From NCBI RefSeq assembly GCF_016584085.1, contig NZ_NRSJ01000054.1, forward strand, positions 1-37,191: a stretch of DNA of 37,191 nt. The letters run 5' to 3'. Positions 27,698 through 35,649 of this stretch are shown here, in pieces (position 1 is the stretch's first letter; each line of letters begins with the position of its first letter). A program made the translations under genes and the position numbers. Under the pieces are notes generated by a model, which saw nothing but the letters and a program-made list of their open reading frames with translations, did no database searches and had not been told where the DNA came from. This DNA is from Halochromatium glycolicum (lineage in GTDB: Bacteria > Pseudomonadota > Gammaproteobacteria > Chromatiales > Chromatiaceae).

Positions 27698-29746
27698 TCA
27701 TCGCTCACGCTTCGGTTGCGGCAGCACTTGCAGCACCGCTTCCGTCAGGCGCGCCGTCCCCGCCGCCTGATCCCGAGGCATATACAGCGCCACGTCGACA
27801 CGTCTCCCATCCGGCCGTGGGGCGAACGCGAAGTCCAGCCGCCCCTCCCGCCCGCTTAGCACGCCCAGACGCCGCCGAGAGACGGCCCTGCCATCCGGGC
27901 CGTAGGTGATCCCGTGAACGACCAAGGCATCACCGGTCTCCATCTGCGCCTGCAGATGCCCGCGCAAATACATTCCCGGACGGATGGGCCAGCCGCTTTC
28001 AGGGCGGCCGCCCTTGTCGTTCCGGACGGTCTTGGCCCAGTTGCTTCCGCCAAGAATGGCGATGCCGTGGGCATCGGCCTGCGTGCGCTTGAGCGTGAAG
28101 GTGCCGGTCCCCGGCTCGGGAGCCGCCGCGCAGTGGACGGTCGCGATTGGCGGCGGCTGCGCCGCTGAAGCCGACCAACGCAGCAGATCCTTCGCCTCGC
28201 CCGCCCCGGTACCCCGTCCCGACGGCAGGAGATGGCGCAAACGCGCGTGCACCGCCATCGCGGCACCGATCAACGGGCCCGGCGATACGGTTTGTCCGGC
28301 CACCCATTTCCTGAAAGCCCGCCGCTGCGACCCGGTCCAGCCCGTCCAACTCGGGAACTCGTCGGCCGTGCCGGCGTTGCTCACCCGGTTGGCGACATCT
28401 GCGCCCAGGCGAGGGTGGTAGGCCAGCCCGATGGCCTCGAGCCCGGCGACGCGCGACTCATCATTCAAGGTTAGCGTCTCCAGGTCGAGCGCGGCGTCGC
28501 AGGCCTCGCGCAGTCGCCGGTCGGTCTCACCGACGTAAGCGCACACCCGCCCGAACTGATCCTGCGGTGGGTTCGTTGAGGTGAGCGCCGGATGGTTAGT
28601 ATCCTCGGGTGTGTCGTACCAGTCGCGGTTCATCAGGGACCGAACGATCTTCTCGGGCGACCGCCGCAAATGGATCAAGACCGCCTCCGGGAAGAAGGTC
28701 CGCAGTTCGTGCACAACGCTTGGCAGGTAGACGTTTACCTCCACCCAGTCCCGCTGTGCCGCTTGCCAGCTCTCCCATGCCTGCCCCAGGCGCGCGCGGA
28801 TCTGGTCCGGATCATCTTGTAGCGCGCGAAAGGCCGCCGTCGCCTTCGCCTGTGCTTCGCCGGCATGGAAGTCCTGGTTCAGCACGTATTCATGGGTGGC
28901 GTCGGCTGTGGTCCCAGCCGCCACCACCTCGCTCAGCCATTTCGAGCCCGAGCGTGCGGGTGCCAGCACGAAATAGAGCCGCTTGTCCGCCTGCCAGTAC
29001 TCGGGATGCACCAGGACCTGCCACCGCTGCGACCCGCGCGTGGCATCTAGTGGCGAGGCCGAGCGCGTCCAGTCCCCCCCGGTGTCGGTGAAGTAGCGGT
29101 CGAACGGCGTGTGCCAGGCGTGGGAGTCCAGTCCGTGGGCGCGCATAGACAGGCTCCACAGCGGCAGACGGGCGCCGTCGGCGCGCACCAGCGTGTGGCC
29201 GGCCGGATAGCGCAGCCGCCGCTCGCCCGTGGGATCGTATGGCCCTTCCGCGGTGCGTCGGTTCTCCTCCGCAAACGGGTTTGAAGGACGCAATTCGGTG
29301 AAGCCCCAGTAGTTGCTTATGTCGTGGCGGTAGCAGCGCTTGTCCCCGTGCGCCGAGATGCTGCGCACGGGCACGCCGGTCGCCCGCAGGCGCTTAAGCC
29401 GATTCCGAAGAGCCGCGCCCGGATCATCGAGCTCGCCGGCCGCCCATTGAGCGAAGCAGTTCACGTGCAGACCCACTTCGTGCCCGTAATCGGTCAGTTG
29501 ACGGACTTTCTCCGAGAAGCGCGGGTCGTCGCTCCAGTAAGCGGCCGTCGGAAGCAGGTAGTAGCTAGCGCGCAGCCCCGCCCGCCACTCCCGGTGCGCC
29601 ATGTCGAGCGCCGCGTCCAGGTCATGGTCGACATCGTGGCGCAGGGCGCAGAGTCCCGCGCGCCGCGGCGCGTCGGCGAACTCTGAGACAGTGACGGTAG
29701 TACCCAGGTGCGCGAGCAGACGGTCGTAGCCGGAAGAAATCGTCAT
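27698..29746 (-). CDS. HDVD-type deacetylase-like domain fused to sulfotransferase and a C-terminal beta-rich domain
   Basis: 682 residues from the preferred ATG at 29746 (MTISSGYDRLLAHLGTTVTV); an in-frame ATG at 29767 would add seven residues lying in unrelated sequence. Domain 1 (about 1-255): CALRHDVDHDLDAALDMA, GLRASYYLLPTAAYW, GHEVGLHVNCFAQWA, SISAHGDKRC, HAWHTPFDRYF and VLVHPEYW. Domain 2 (about 258-480): sulfotransferase with YFVLAPARSGSKWLSEVV as PAPS loop and AVLIHLRRSPEKIVRSLMNR as 3'-phosphate region. Domain 3 (about 550-680): beta-rich, with GWPIRPGMYLRGHLQAQM and VVHGITYGPDGRAVSRRRLG; function unknown. A decayed relative lies at 11700-13062. The order is opposite to the 21560 gene. 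It probably tailors glycans. Confidence 0.8.
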   Translation of the reverse strand: MTISSGYDRLLAHLGTTVTVSEFADAPRRAGLCALRHDVDHDLDAALDMAHREWRAGLRASYYLLPTAAYWSDDPRFSEKVRQLTDYGHEVGLHVNCFAQWAAGELDDPGAALRNRLKRLRATGVPVRSISAHGDKRCYRHDISNYWGFTELRPSNPFAEENRRTAEGPYDPTGERRLRYPAGHTLVRADGARLPLWSLSMRAHGLDSHAWHTPFDRYFTDTGGDWTRSASPLDATRGSQRWQVLVHPEYWQADKRLYFVLAPARSGSKWLSEVVAAGTTADATHEYVLNQDFHAGEAQAKATAAFRALQDDPDQIRARLGQAWESWQAAQRDWVEVNVYLPSVVHELRTFFPEAVLIHLRRSPEKIVRSLMNRDWYDTPEDTNHPALTSTNPPQDQFGRVCAYVGETDRRLREACDAALDLETLTLNDESRVAGLEAIGLAYHPRLGADVANRVSNAGTADEFPSWTGWTGSQRRAFRKWVAGQTVSPGPLIGAAMAVHARLRHLLPSGRGTGAGEAKDLLRWSASAAQPPPIATVHCAAAPEPGTGTFTLKRTQADAHGIAILGGSNWAKTVRNDKGGRPESGWPIRPGMYLRGHLQAQMETGDALVVHGITYGPDGRAVSRRRLGVLSGREGRLDFAFAPRPDGRRVDVALYMPRDQAAGTARLTEAVLQVLPQPKRER

Positions 29747-29769
29747 TCTAATGCTGCGGCTTCTCATCT

Positions 29770-30036
29770 GCCGGGTTCTGTCCCGAGATCAAGGCTGTCG
29801 ATCAGACCTATCTGACGTCGCGCGGCCACTGGTACCATGCTTCTCGGAAGGACGGTATCAACAAATCCGTAGGCGTCGCCACCAATATCGATGTGCATTT
29901 CTATGACATGCTCTCGCGGGTCTTCGGGCCGGTCAGCGATAGTGTCGTGCATCTTCAAGAGGCGGATGTCGCGGCCGGGTACCTCCGGGAACGGACGTTG
30001 GCTGGGGATTATCACCCCACCTGCGCGCGTGTGTGA
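29770..30036 (+). pseudogene. WlbA/WbpB-like Gfo/Idh/MocA dehydrogenase, internal fragment
   Basis: On the plus strand the frame reads FCPEIKAVDQTYLTSRGHWY, SRKDGINKSVGVATNIDVHF, YDMLSRVFGPVSDSVVHLQE and ADVAAGYLRERT before a TGA at 30034. The pattern (TxRGxWY...KSxGIATNIxVHFFDML...FG) is the C-terminal domain core of UDP-GlcNAcA 3-dehydrogenases of the WlbA type. The Rossmann domain is absent and the C-terminus drifts off. It differs from the full-length WbpB at 35650, so it is a remnant of another locus. Confidence 0.7.
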
Positions 30037-30272
30037 CTGAAGGCGCGCCGGTCTGAGGCCCGAGTCGTGAAAGCTGAACCAAGGCGCTGTTTGGCGCGTG
30101 CCGTGCTCGAACCGACCCTGGCGGCGCAAGGCAACCCCCTGGTGAAGCCCCTCGACCGGTGTCCGGAGATGGCATCTCGTCGTCCTCCGGGGTGGTGAGA
30201 CCGATGCAAGGCACACGCGGAACGCCCTGGACAGACACCGGACCATTTCAATGTTTGGGCCATTCTCTCATT

Positions 30273-31604
30273 ATGAGCCGAAAGGGCGACGGTAAAACCC
30301 GCCGCATTGCGCATACCGGCGGTGCGAGCCAAGACGCTGCGCCGCCGCGACCGTCCAGCGCGGATCGGGGCGAAGCACCTAGCGAGTCGGCCTTTCTTGC
30401 CCGGGAAAGCGCACCACCCCCAAAGGGGCGGCGCAAGAACGGCTCTATCCTGATGGTAAACTTGGTGGATATCATGAGCCACGAGGGAGGCGGTCACCAT
30501 CAAATGGCGCTAATGCGCGGTTGGCGCCGCGCGGGCCTCAAGGTTCGGATGATCGCCCCCCGCCGTCACCCCAGTCGCGTCGTCACGGCGGATCACATCG
30601 TTCGGTCGTGGGCGCCGAGCCGCCTGTCCGGCATCCCGGGGATCCTGGACGCCATTCCTCAGATGTTTTATATCGTTACGGAACGTTGGCGTAACAAGGC
30701 CGCTACGCTATACGTTCGCGCGAACGCCTTGACATTCCTTCAGGTTAGTCTCGCGCGGCTGCTCGGTATGTTCACGGTGGTCGAGCACAACAGCTGGCTG
30801 GCGAGCGAACGCCGCAGTCGTGGCGGGGGGAGCTTGGCCTGTTGGGTCGAAGGGGTGTTTCAGGTTTGGTCGGCGCGGATGGGGCATCTTTCCCGGTGCG
30901 TAACTCCGGGCATCGGGATGCTGCTTCGCGACGCCGGCACCCGGGCGGAAAAGATCATCGTTATTGGTAACGGCACGGACCTTGATCACTTTTCCGTGAT
31001 TGATCGCGACACGGCCATGCGGGCGACCGGCCTTGATCCGGGGGTCACCTGGCTCGGGTTCATCGGCCTGCTCAGTCCTTGGCAAGGCGTTGAAACGGCG
31101 ATCGCGGCGCTTCCAACCTTGCTGACCCGGTATTCCGTCGGACTGGTGATCGCGGGCGACGGGCCCGAGAGGGCGCGCCTTGAACAGCGCGTGCGGGATC
31201 TGAACTTGCAGGACAACGTCATCTTCCTGGGGTGGGTCAACAGGGACGACGCCAACACGGTGATCAATGCCTTTGATATCGCCCTCGCCCCCTTCACGCG
31301 GCGGCGGAACGCGGAAATCGGTGTCTCGGCCTTGAAACTGCGGGACTATGCCGCCGCCGGGCGCTTCGTCGTCGCGTCCGATATTCCCGGCGTCCGGGAC
31401 TTGTCGGAAACGGGCTGGCTGTTCACGCACGAACCAGACAACGCCGCGGACCTGGCGCGGGCCGTCACGTCGGTTCTCGAAGCCCGCCATACATGGCCCG
31501 AGGCTCGACAGCGGGCGCGGGCCCATGCCGAGGCCCACTTCGGGTGGGATGTGATCGCCGACGGTTTGGCCGAACGGCTTGTCGCGCGCAAACGCCGCCT
31601 GTAA
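30273..31604 (+). CDS. GT4-family glycosyltransferase
   Basis: A GT-B glycosyltransferase. The core starts at GSILMVNLVDIMSHEGGGHH. It then has RANALTFLQVSLARLLGMFT, VVEHNSWLASERRSR, the donor-site start VTWLGFIGLLSPWQGVETAI, VIAGDGPERARLEQRV, and a C-terminal ALKLRDYAAAGRFVVASDIP region instead of a classic EX7E. Two starts are possible: 30273 (443 residues, with a Pro/Ala/Ser-rich 60-residue leader) and 30453 (383 residues, starting at MVNLVD). Neither has a strong Shine-Dalgarno. The homology-based start is probably 30453 or a non-ATG codon just before it. It is followed 44 bp later by another GT4 gene. Confidence 0.82.
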   Translation: MSRKGDGKTRRIAHTGGASQDAAPPRPSSADRGEAPSESAFLARESAPPPKGRRKNGSILMVNLVDIMSHEGGGHHQMALMRGWRRAGLKVRMIAPRRHPSRVVTADHIVRSWAPSRLSGIPGILDAIPQMFYIVTERWRNKAATLYVRANALTFLQVSLARLLGMFTVVEHNSWLASERRSRGGGSLACWVEGVFQVWSARMGHLSRCVTPGIGMLLRDAGTRAEKIIVIGNGTDLDHFSVIDRDTAMRATGLDPGVTWLGFIGLLSPWQGVETAIAALPTLLTRYSVGLVIAGDGPERARLEQRVRDLNLQDNVIFLGWVNRDDANTVINAFDIALAPFTRRRNAEIGVSALKLRDYAAAGRFVVASDIPGVRDLSETGWLFTHEPDNAADLARAVTSVLEARHTWPEARQRARAHAEAHFGWDVIADGLAERLVARKRRL

Positions 31605-31648
31605 CCGGGGCTGAACGACGACTTGGAAAAGGCATCGGGGAAATTACA

Positions 31649-33439
31649 ATGACGTCTTATCCGTTTTCTGATCGGGAACCAACATCGTCGCCCATTCAAG
31701 TGGCGGCATTGGTAAGCAATCCATGCGTGAGCGATAGCCGGGTGATTCGAGCAGCGGAGGCGGTCGCGGACGAAGGCTATGATGTAGGTGTTTATGCCGC
31801 ATGGGCAGAAGGAACGAAAGAACGAGAAAAAAAGAATGGGGTTTGCTACATTCGTGCGGCGCCTGACAAAAAGGCCGCGTCTCGCTCTTTGTTTTTCATT
31901 TTATTTCTTATTCCGCTTCGGGCGCTTTATACATATACGGCAAAGAGTTTAACTTGGGCGTTTTTGGCGCTTTCTTTATTCCTTTTGTACCCGTTGGATC
32001 TTCTGACCGGCCGGGGCCAGAGCGAAGGCAACTACCGCAGTAGAGTCCGCAGTAGAGTCCGCAGTAGAGTCTTAAGAGCAAAAAACTGGACGTCCAAAAT
32101 TTTTGAAAAGTCTAAAGGCATTGTCGCAAGTCAGACGAGTTCTCAAGCCCAACGAGTGAAAAAGGTTTGCGGAAAGGCTGCCTCTAATCTGGAAGCAGAA
32201 TTATATCGCGCCGTTGTTGCGTTAAGAGATTACAGGTGGGGCGATATTTTTATAACAATGTTAGCGGGCGTTTTTAGAACAATACGGGGCGTTTTTAGAA
32301 CAATACGGGGCGTTTTTAGAAGAATGCGGGTCGTTTTTAGAACAATACGGAGCGTTTTTAGAACAATACGGAGCGTTTTTAGAACAATCCGAAAACATGC
32401 CCTCAAAAAATTCAAGATTTTTGCGAAAAAATTTCCAACAATTACATTGTTTCTGAAATATCGACGAATGCATAGGCATGAATTGATAAAACTTAAGCCG
32501 GATATCATACACGCGCATGACCTGTCTATGTTGCCCGCCGCCATATACATCAAGAAAAAAACGGGATGCAAGGTGATATACGATTCCCACGAGCTGGAAA
32601 CTCACCGAAACATTGCGCGCACCTATCTTGATCGAATGTTTTGCATGTTCCTCGAAGCGGTGTTCATCCGACAGGCTGATGCGGTCGTGACCGTGTGCGA
32701 CAGCATCGCCGACCACTTGGCGCGCACCTACAAAATTGGGCGCCCGTCCGTGGTCATGAACGCGCCCAACACGGACACTGTTTCCGATGGTGGTCGCGAT
32801 ATCCGGACGGACCTTGACCTGGATCCATCTGTCCCCCTGGCCATCTATGTGGGTAAAATCACGGTTGGTCGTGGCCTCGAACAGACCATCCAGGCTATTG
32901 CCCGCATCCCCCGGTTCCATCTGGCCCTGCTTGGCGGGATCAATGCAGTGATGCTGGAGCAGGTCAGTCGGATCGCGGCTGACGCCGACGTGACCGAGCG
33001 TGTCCACATCATGGCCCCCGTCCCGCCGGACATGGTGGTGTCTTACATTCGGGGCGCGGACGCCAGCTTGGTGGTGATCCAGAACGTTTGCCTCAGTTAT
33101 TATTATTGTCTTCCTAACAAGTTGATCGAAAGCGCGATGGCGGGGGTTCCTGTGGTGGCCTCGGCCTTTCCCGAGCTAGAGCGGTTTGTGTCCTTGAGCG
33201 GGGCGGGCCTAGTGGTGGACGAGACCGACCCGGCCGCGATTGCCGAGGCTCTTGTGACGATCGCCCGCACGCGCGATGACTTCGTCGTCGATCATGAGCA
33301 CGCCGAGCGGATCAAAGCCGTCTATGGTTGGCCTACGCAGCGGGACAAGCTGATCCATCTGTATCGACGGCTCCTGGGTTCCGACCGGGCAAGCAATCTC
33401 CCGGAGGTTTCCAGGCACGAAGCATTGATCACTTCATGA
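31649..33439 (+). CDS. GT4-family glycosyltransferase with a large repeat-containing insertion
   Basis: A 596-residue protein starting at ATG 31649 (cgggg upstream). The N-terminal part has IQVAALVSNPCVSDSRVIRA and EGYDVGVYAAWA. A hydrophobic stretch follows (LFFILFLIPLRALYTYTAKS, TWAFLALSLFLLYPLDLL), likely membrane-associated, then a basic region with RSRV repeats and six VFRTIR heptads (residues about 207-248). The GT core resumes with KLKPDIIHAHDLSMLPAAIY and YDSHELETHRNIAR, then LAIYVGKITVGRGLEQTIQA and YCLPNKLIESAMAGVPVVAS. The EX7E-like E is in LIESAMAG. Usual relatives are about 380 residues. 31800-32580 is clearly AT-rich and the rest GC-rich, as if recombined from two sources. Confidence 0.8.
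   Translation: MTSYPFSDREPTSSPIQVAALVSNPCVSDSRVIRAAEAVADEGYDVGVYAAWAEGTKEREKKNGVCYIRAAPDKKAASRSLFFILFLIPLRALYTYTAKSLTWAFLALSLFLLYPLDLLTGRGQSEGNYRSRVRSRVRSRVLRAKNWTSKIFEKSKGIVASQTSSQAQRVKKVCGKAASNLEAELYRAVVALRDYRWGDIFITMLAGVFRTIRGVFRTIRGVFRRMRVVFRTIRSVFRTIRSVFRTIRKHALKKFKIFAKKFPTITLFLKYRRMHRHELIKLKPDIIHAHDLSMLPAAIYIKKKTGCKVIYDSHELETHRNIARTYLDRMFCMFLEAVFIRQADAVVTVCDSIADHLARTYKIGRPSVVMNAPNTDTVSDGGRDIRTDLDLDPSVPLAIYVGKITVGRGLEQTIQAIARIPRFHLALLGGINAVMLEQVSRIAADADVTERVHIMAPVPPDMVVSYIRGADASLVVIQNVCLSYYYCLPNKLIESAMAGVPVVASAFPELERFVSLSGAGLVVDETDPAAIAEALVTIARTRDDFVVDHEHAERIKAVYGWPTQRDKLIHLYRRLLGSDRASNLPEVSRHEALITS
32267..32392 (+). repeat. six tandem 21-bp in-frame repeats inside a glycosyltransferase gene
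   Basis: Units of ggcgtttttagaacaatacg plus g repeat six times (32267, 32288, 32309, 32330, 32351, 32372), with changes in units 3, 4 and 6. Each codes for a heptad of the form (G/S/V)VFRTIR. A smaller 12-bp repeat (agtagagtccgc) coding for SRVR lies at about 32037-32070. Confidence 0.95.
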
Positions 33440-33511
33440 GCCTGCCTGACTCCGCGCTTTGACAAATACCTTTCTCCATCGCCAGGAATTTTCGTGGATG
33501 GAAATGGATTT

Positions 33512-34126
33512 TTAAGCCGAATACCCGTGTGCGCCCCTGGCGATTTTAGCTTCTTTGACGATATGGTTTTGTTCGAGTCGATAACGTTGTGCTGTGTGGG
33601 GGCAGGTGTAGCTGCCTTCGCCTTCCAACGGCAGCGGCATCTGCTCGCCGTGCTCGCTCATCCAGCCGATCTGCCGCGCCGGTACACCGACCATCAGTGC
33701 ATAGGGCTTAACGTCTTTGTTGACCACCGCGCCAGCACCGATGAAGGCGAACTCACCGATGGTGACCCCGCAGACGATGGTGCAGTTGGCGCCGAGGGTG
33801 GCGCCTTTCTTCACCAGGGTGTCGCGGTATTCGTCCTTGCGCTCGATGAGCGAGCGGGGATTGTAGACGTTGGTGAAGACCATGCTGGGGCCGCAGAAGA
33901 CGCCTTCTTCCAGCGTGACGTTGTCGTAGACGGAGACGTTGTTCTGGATCTTGCAGCGGTCGCCGATACGGACCTTGTTGCCGACGAAGCAGTTCTGGCC
34001 GAGGGAGACGCCTTGGCCGATGCGCGCGCCACCGCAGATGTGGACCCAATGCCAGACGCGCGAGCCGGCGCCGATCTGGGCGCCTTCGTCGATGATGGCG
34101 GTGGGGTGGATGCTGACGTCGTTCAT
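33512..34126 (-). CDS. wbpD: UDP-2,3-diamino-uronate N-acetyltransferase (left-handed beta-helix)
   Basis: A 204-residue hexapeptide-repeat acetyltransferase of the WbpD/WlbB type. Repeats include IHPTAIIDEGAQIGAGSRVW, ARIGQGVSLGQNCFVGNKVR, VTLEEGVFCGPSMVFTNVYN and GATLGANCTIVCGVTIGEFA, ending in VGVPARQIGWMSEHGE. The enzyme uses acetyl-CoA to acetylate the 3-amino group of UDP-GlcNAc(3NH2)A, the last step before epimerisation to the ManNAc3NAcA donor. The PRSLIERKDEYRDTLVKKGA stretch is typical of this subgroup. Its ATG overlaps the TGA of the broken wbpE upstream (ATGA). It therefore belongs to the wbpB-E-D operon, converging on the glycosyltransferase at 31649. Confidence 0.9.
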   Translation of the reverse strand: MNDVSIHPTAIIDEGAQIGAGSRVWHWVHICGGARIGQGVSLGQNCFVGNKVRIGDRCKIQNNVSVYDNVTLEEGVFCGPSMVFTNVYNPRSLIERKDEYRDTLVKKGATLGANCTIVCGVTIGEFAFIGAGAVVNKDVKPYALMVGVPARQIGWMSEHGEQMPLPLEGEGSYTCPHTAQRYRLEQNHIVKEAKIARGAHGYSA

Positions 34127-34811
34127 ACGCTGGCCTTGAGGGCGGTAACGATGCGGTGTTGGTCGGCCTCTGTGAGGTCGGCATGCATGGGCAGGCTCAT
34201 GGCCTCGCGGGCGACCTGTTGCGCGCCTGGTGGTTTGCTGGGGAAGAAGCTGGTACAGCGATGGTGCTTAAGTTTCCGCTCCGGTTGCCCTGATAGGTCG
34301 CGCCGAAGCTTTGGGCGGCGTCTTCGATCACCGGGAGGTGGCCGTGGCGCGCGGCGATGGCGTTGATCGCGTCAATGTCCGCGGGCTGGCCGTAGAGGCT
34401 GACGGGCAGGATGGCCTTGGTCTTATCGGTAATCTTGGCTTCGATGAGCGAGGCATCGATGTTGGCGGTGTCGGGCTCGATGTCGACGAAGACCGGGGTG
34501 GCCCCGAGCAGCACGATGACCTCGACGGTGGCGACGAAGGTGAAAGGCGTGGTGATGACTTCATCCCCCGGGCCGATGCCAAGGGCCATGAGGCTGATGA
34601 GCAGGGCCTCGGTGCCGCTGGCGACGCTGATGCAGTGCTGGGCGCCGGTAAAGGTGGAGAGGCGTTGTTCCAGCTCGCGCACCTCGGGGCCGAGGATGTA
34701 TTGGCCGTGGTGGAGGACGGTATTCACCCTTTCCGCCAGCTCTGGCCAAATGGCACGCTGCTGGGCCGCCAAGTCCACGAAAGACAGAGGCTGGTCACGC
34801 CGCTGTGCCAT
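34123..34811 (-). pseudogene. wbpE: DegT/DnrJ/EryC1 aminotransferase (WbpE-like) with internal deletion and frameshift
   Basis: The minus strand reads SFVDLAAQQRAIWPELAERV, NTVLHHGQYILGPEVRELEQ, ASGTEALLISLMALGIGPGD, EVITTPFTFVATVEVIVLLG and LPVIEDAAQSFGATYQGN. A one-base loss near 34258 then shifts the frame. The true frame continues CTSFFPSKP, including the PLP Lys, but jumps directly to VAREAMSLPMHADLTEADQH, the normal C-terminus. About 150-170 codons between Lys and the end are deleted. The gene would transaminate the 3-keto sugar made by WbpB. The 3-amination step must come from elsewhere or the pathway is dead. Confidence 0.85.
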
Positions 34812-35264
34812 CCACAGAGGTGGGCCACCGGCCTCAACGATCTCTTTGGGGTGGGCGGCCTGCCAGGATCGATCCCCTCTGAGCATCCATTTATCCCGCG
34901 TGACGATGAGGGGCTGGGGCAGATAACGGCTGGCGAGGGTGACGATCAGCAGATCCTCCAGGTCATCACCCGGCTGAGGATCGAGGGTTAGAAATTCGTC
35001 CCCCACCTGCGGTAGAGGCTTGAGCAAGCCGAGCACCTTGCCAACCACGGCCCGCGCGGCCTGTGTGGCTTGGGCGCGGTTGTGCGTCTGGAGGGAAAGG
35101 CTCTTCTCGACCAGGTAGTGGACGGTCGTCAGGCTATGGGGGGCGTACCAACCCTCGCTCTCACCCCGCTTGACCATTTCCAGGACCTGGACGGCGTAGG
35201 GGTAGAAGTGCCCACGGGCGAGGATGGCGTCGACCAGGATATTGGTGTCGAAGACCAGTTGCAC
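34812..35264 (-). CDS. PIN-domain ribonuclease toxin (VapC-like), in frame with wbpE remnant
   Basis: From a GTG at 35264, 20 bp after the preceding gene's stop, the protein begins VQLVFDTNILVDAILARGHF. Catalytic acids are seen in FDTN, PGDDLEDLLIVTLAS and VTRDKWMLRG, the PIN-domain set. Length to the expected end (AHPKEIVEAGGPPLW) is about 150 residues. No stop follows: the frame continues directly into the aminotransferase at 34811 and ends at 34197 inside its frameshifted tail. It is either a toxin that lost its stop by insertion into the operon, or a real fusion. The gene upstream is its likely antitoxin. Confidence 0.68.
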
Positions 35265-35283
35265 GGGACTGGACCGCACTGGC

Positions 35284-35598
35284 TCAGCGGCCAAGGTAGC
35301 GCTCCTCGAGGGCCTCCAGGTAGAGCTGATGATCGTCACCAATGCTGCTGGCGGCCCGGGTCACGGCCAGCGGGCCAAGCAGGTTGTTGAGCTCTTCTTG
35401 CAAGCTCCCAGGTGCGGCGGGAGGGCGTTGGGGGGTGAACCGCGGCAAGGGGGCGAGTTCTTCCGGATACCAGTCGCGAGGCGGGGCCAGATGTTCCTCG
35501 GGGATGGTGATGACGACGTGGGAGGGGGCTTCCGGCTTGAGGTAGAGAGGTTGGGCGAGCCGAACCTGGCCGTGGTCAAAAATCAGTTCCGCTTGCAT
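35284..35598 (-). CDS. probable antitoxin partner of the PIN-domain toxin
   Basis: A 104-residue protein with MQAELIFDHGQVRLAQPLYL at the N-terminus, a short strand-rich segment, a Pro-rich middle (PLPRFTPQRPPAAPGSLQEE) and a C-terminal SSIGDDHQLYLEALEERYLG. A beta-type N-terminus followed by a flexible tail is common in VapB/AbrB-like antitoxins. Position and spacing directly before the PIN gene support the role. The family itself is not identified with certainty. Confidence 0.6.
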   Translation of the reverse strand: MQAELIFDHGQVRLAQPLYLKPEAPSHVVITIPEEHLAPPRDWYPEELAPLPRFTPQRPPAAPGSLQEELNNLLGPLAVTRAASSIGDDHQLYLEALEERYLGR

Positions 35599-35649
35599 GG
35601 GATGGGTCTCCAGTTCTTAACCGTTTTTCGCCTTGCAGGATCGATGCAC

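Noticed and set aside
30708..31538. 276-codon minus-strand frame
   Set aside because: Antisense shadow of the GT4 gene at 30273-31604.
32267..32392. 21-bp repeats as a CRISPR or iteron array
   Set aside because: The units are directly joined, in frame, and code for a heptad inside a glycosyltransferase.
33494..34366. 290-codon plus-strand frame
   Set aside because: Shadow of wbpD and wbpE; Asp/Ala/Val-rich antisense translation.
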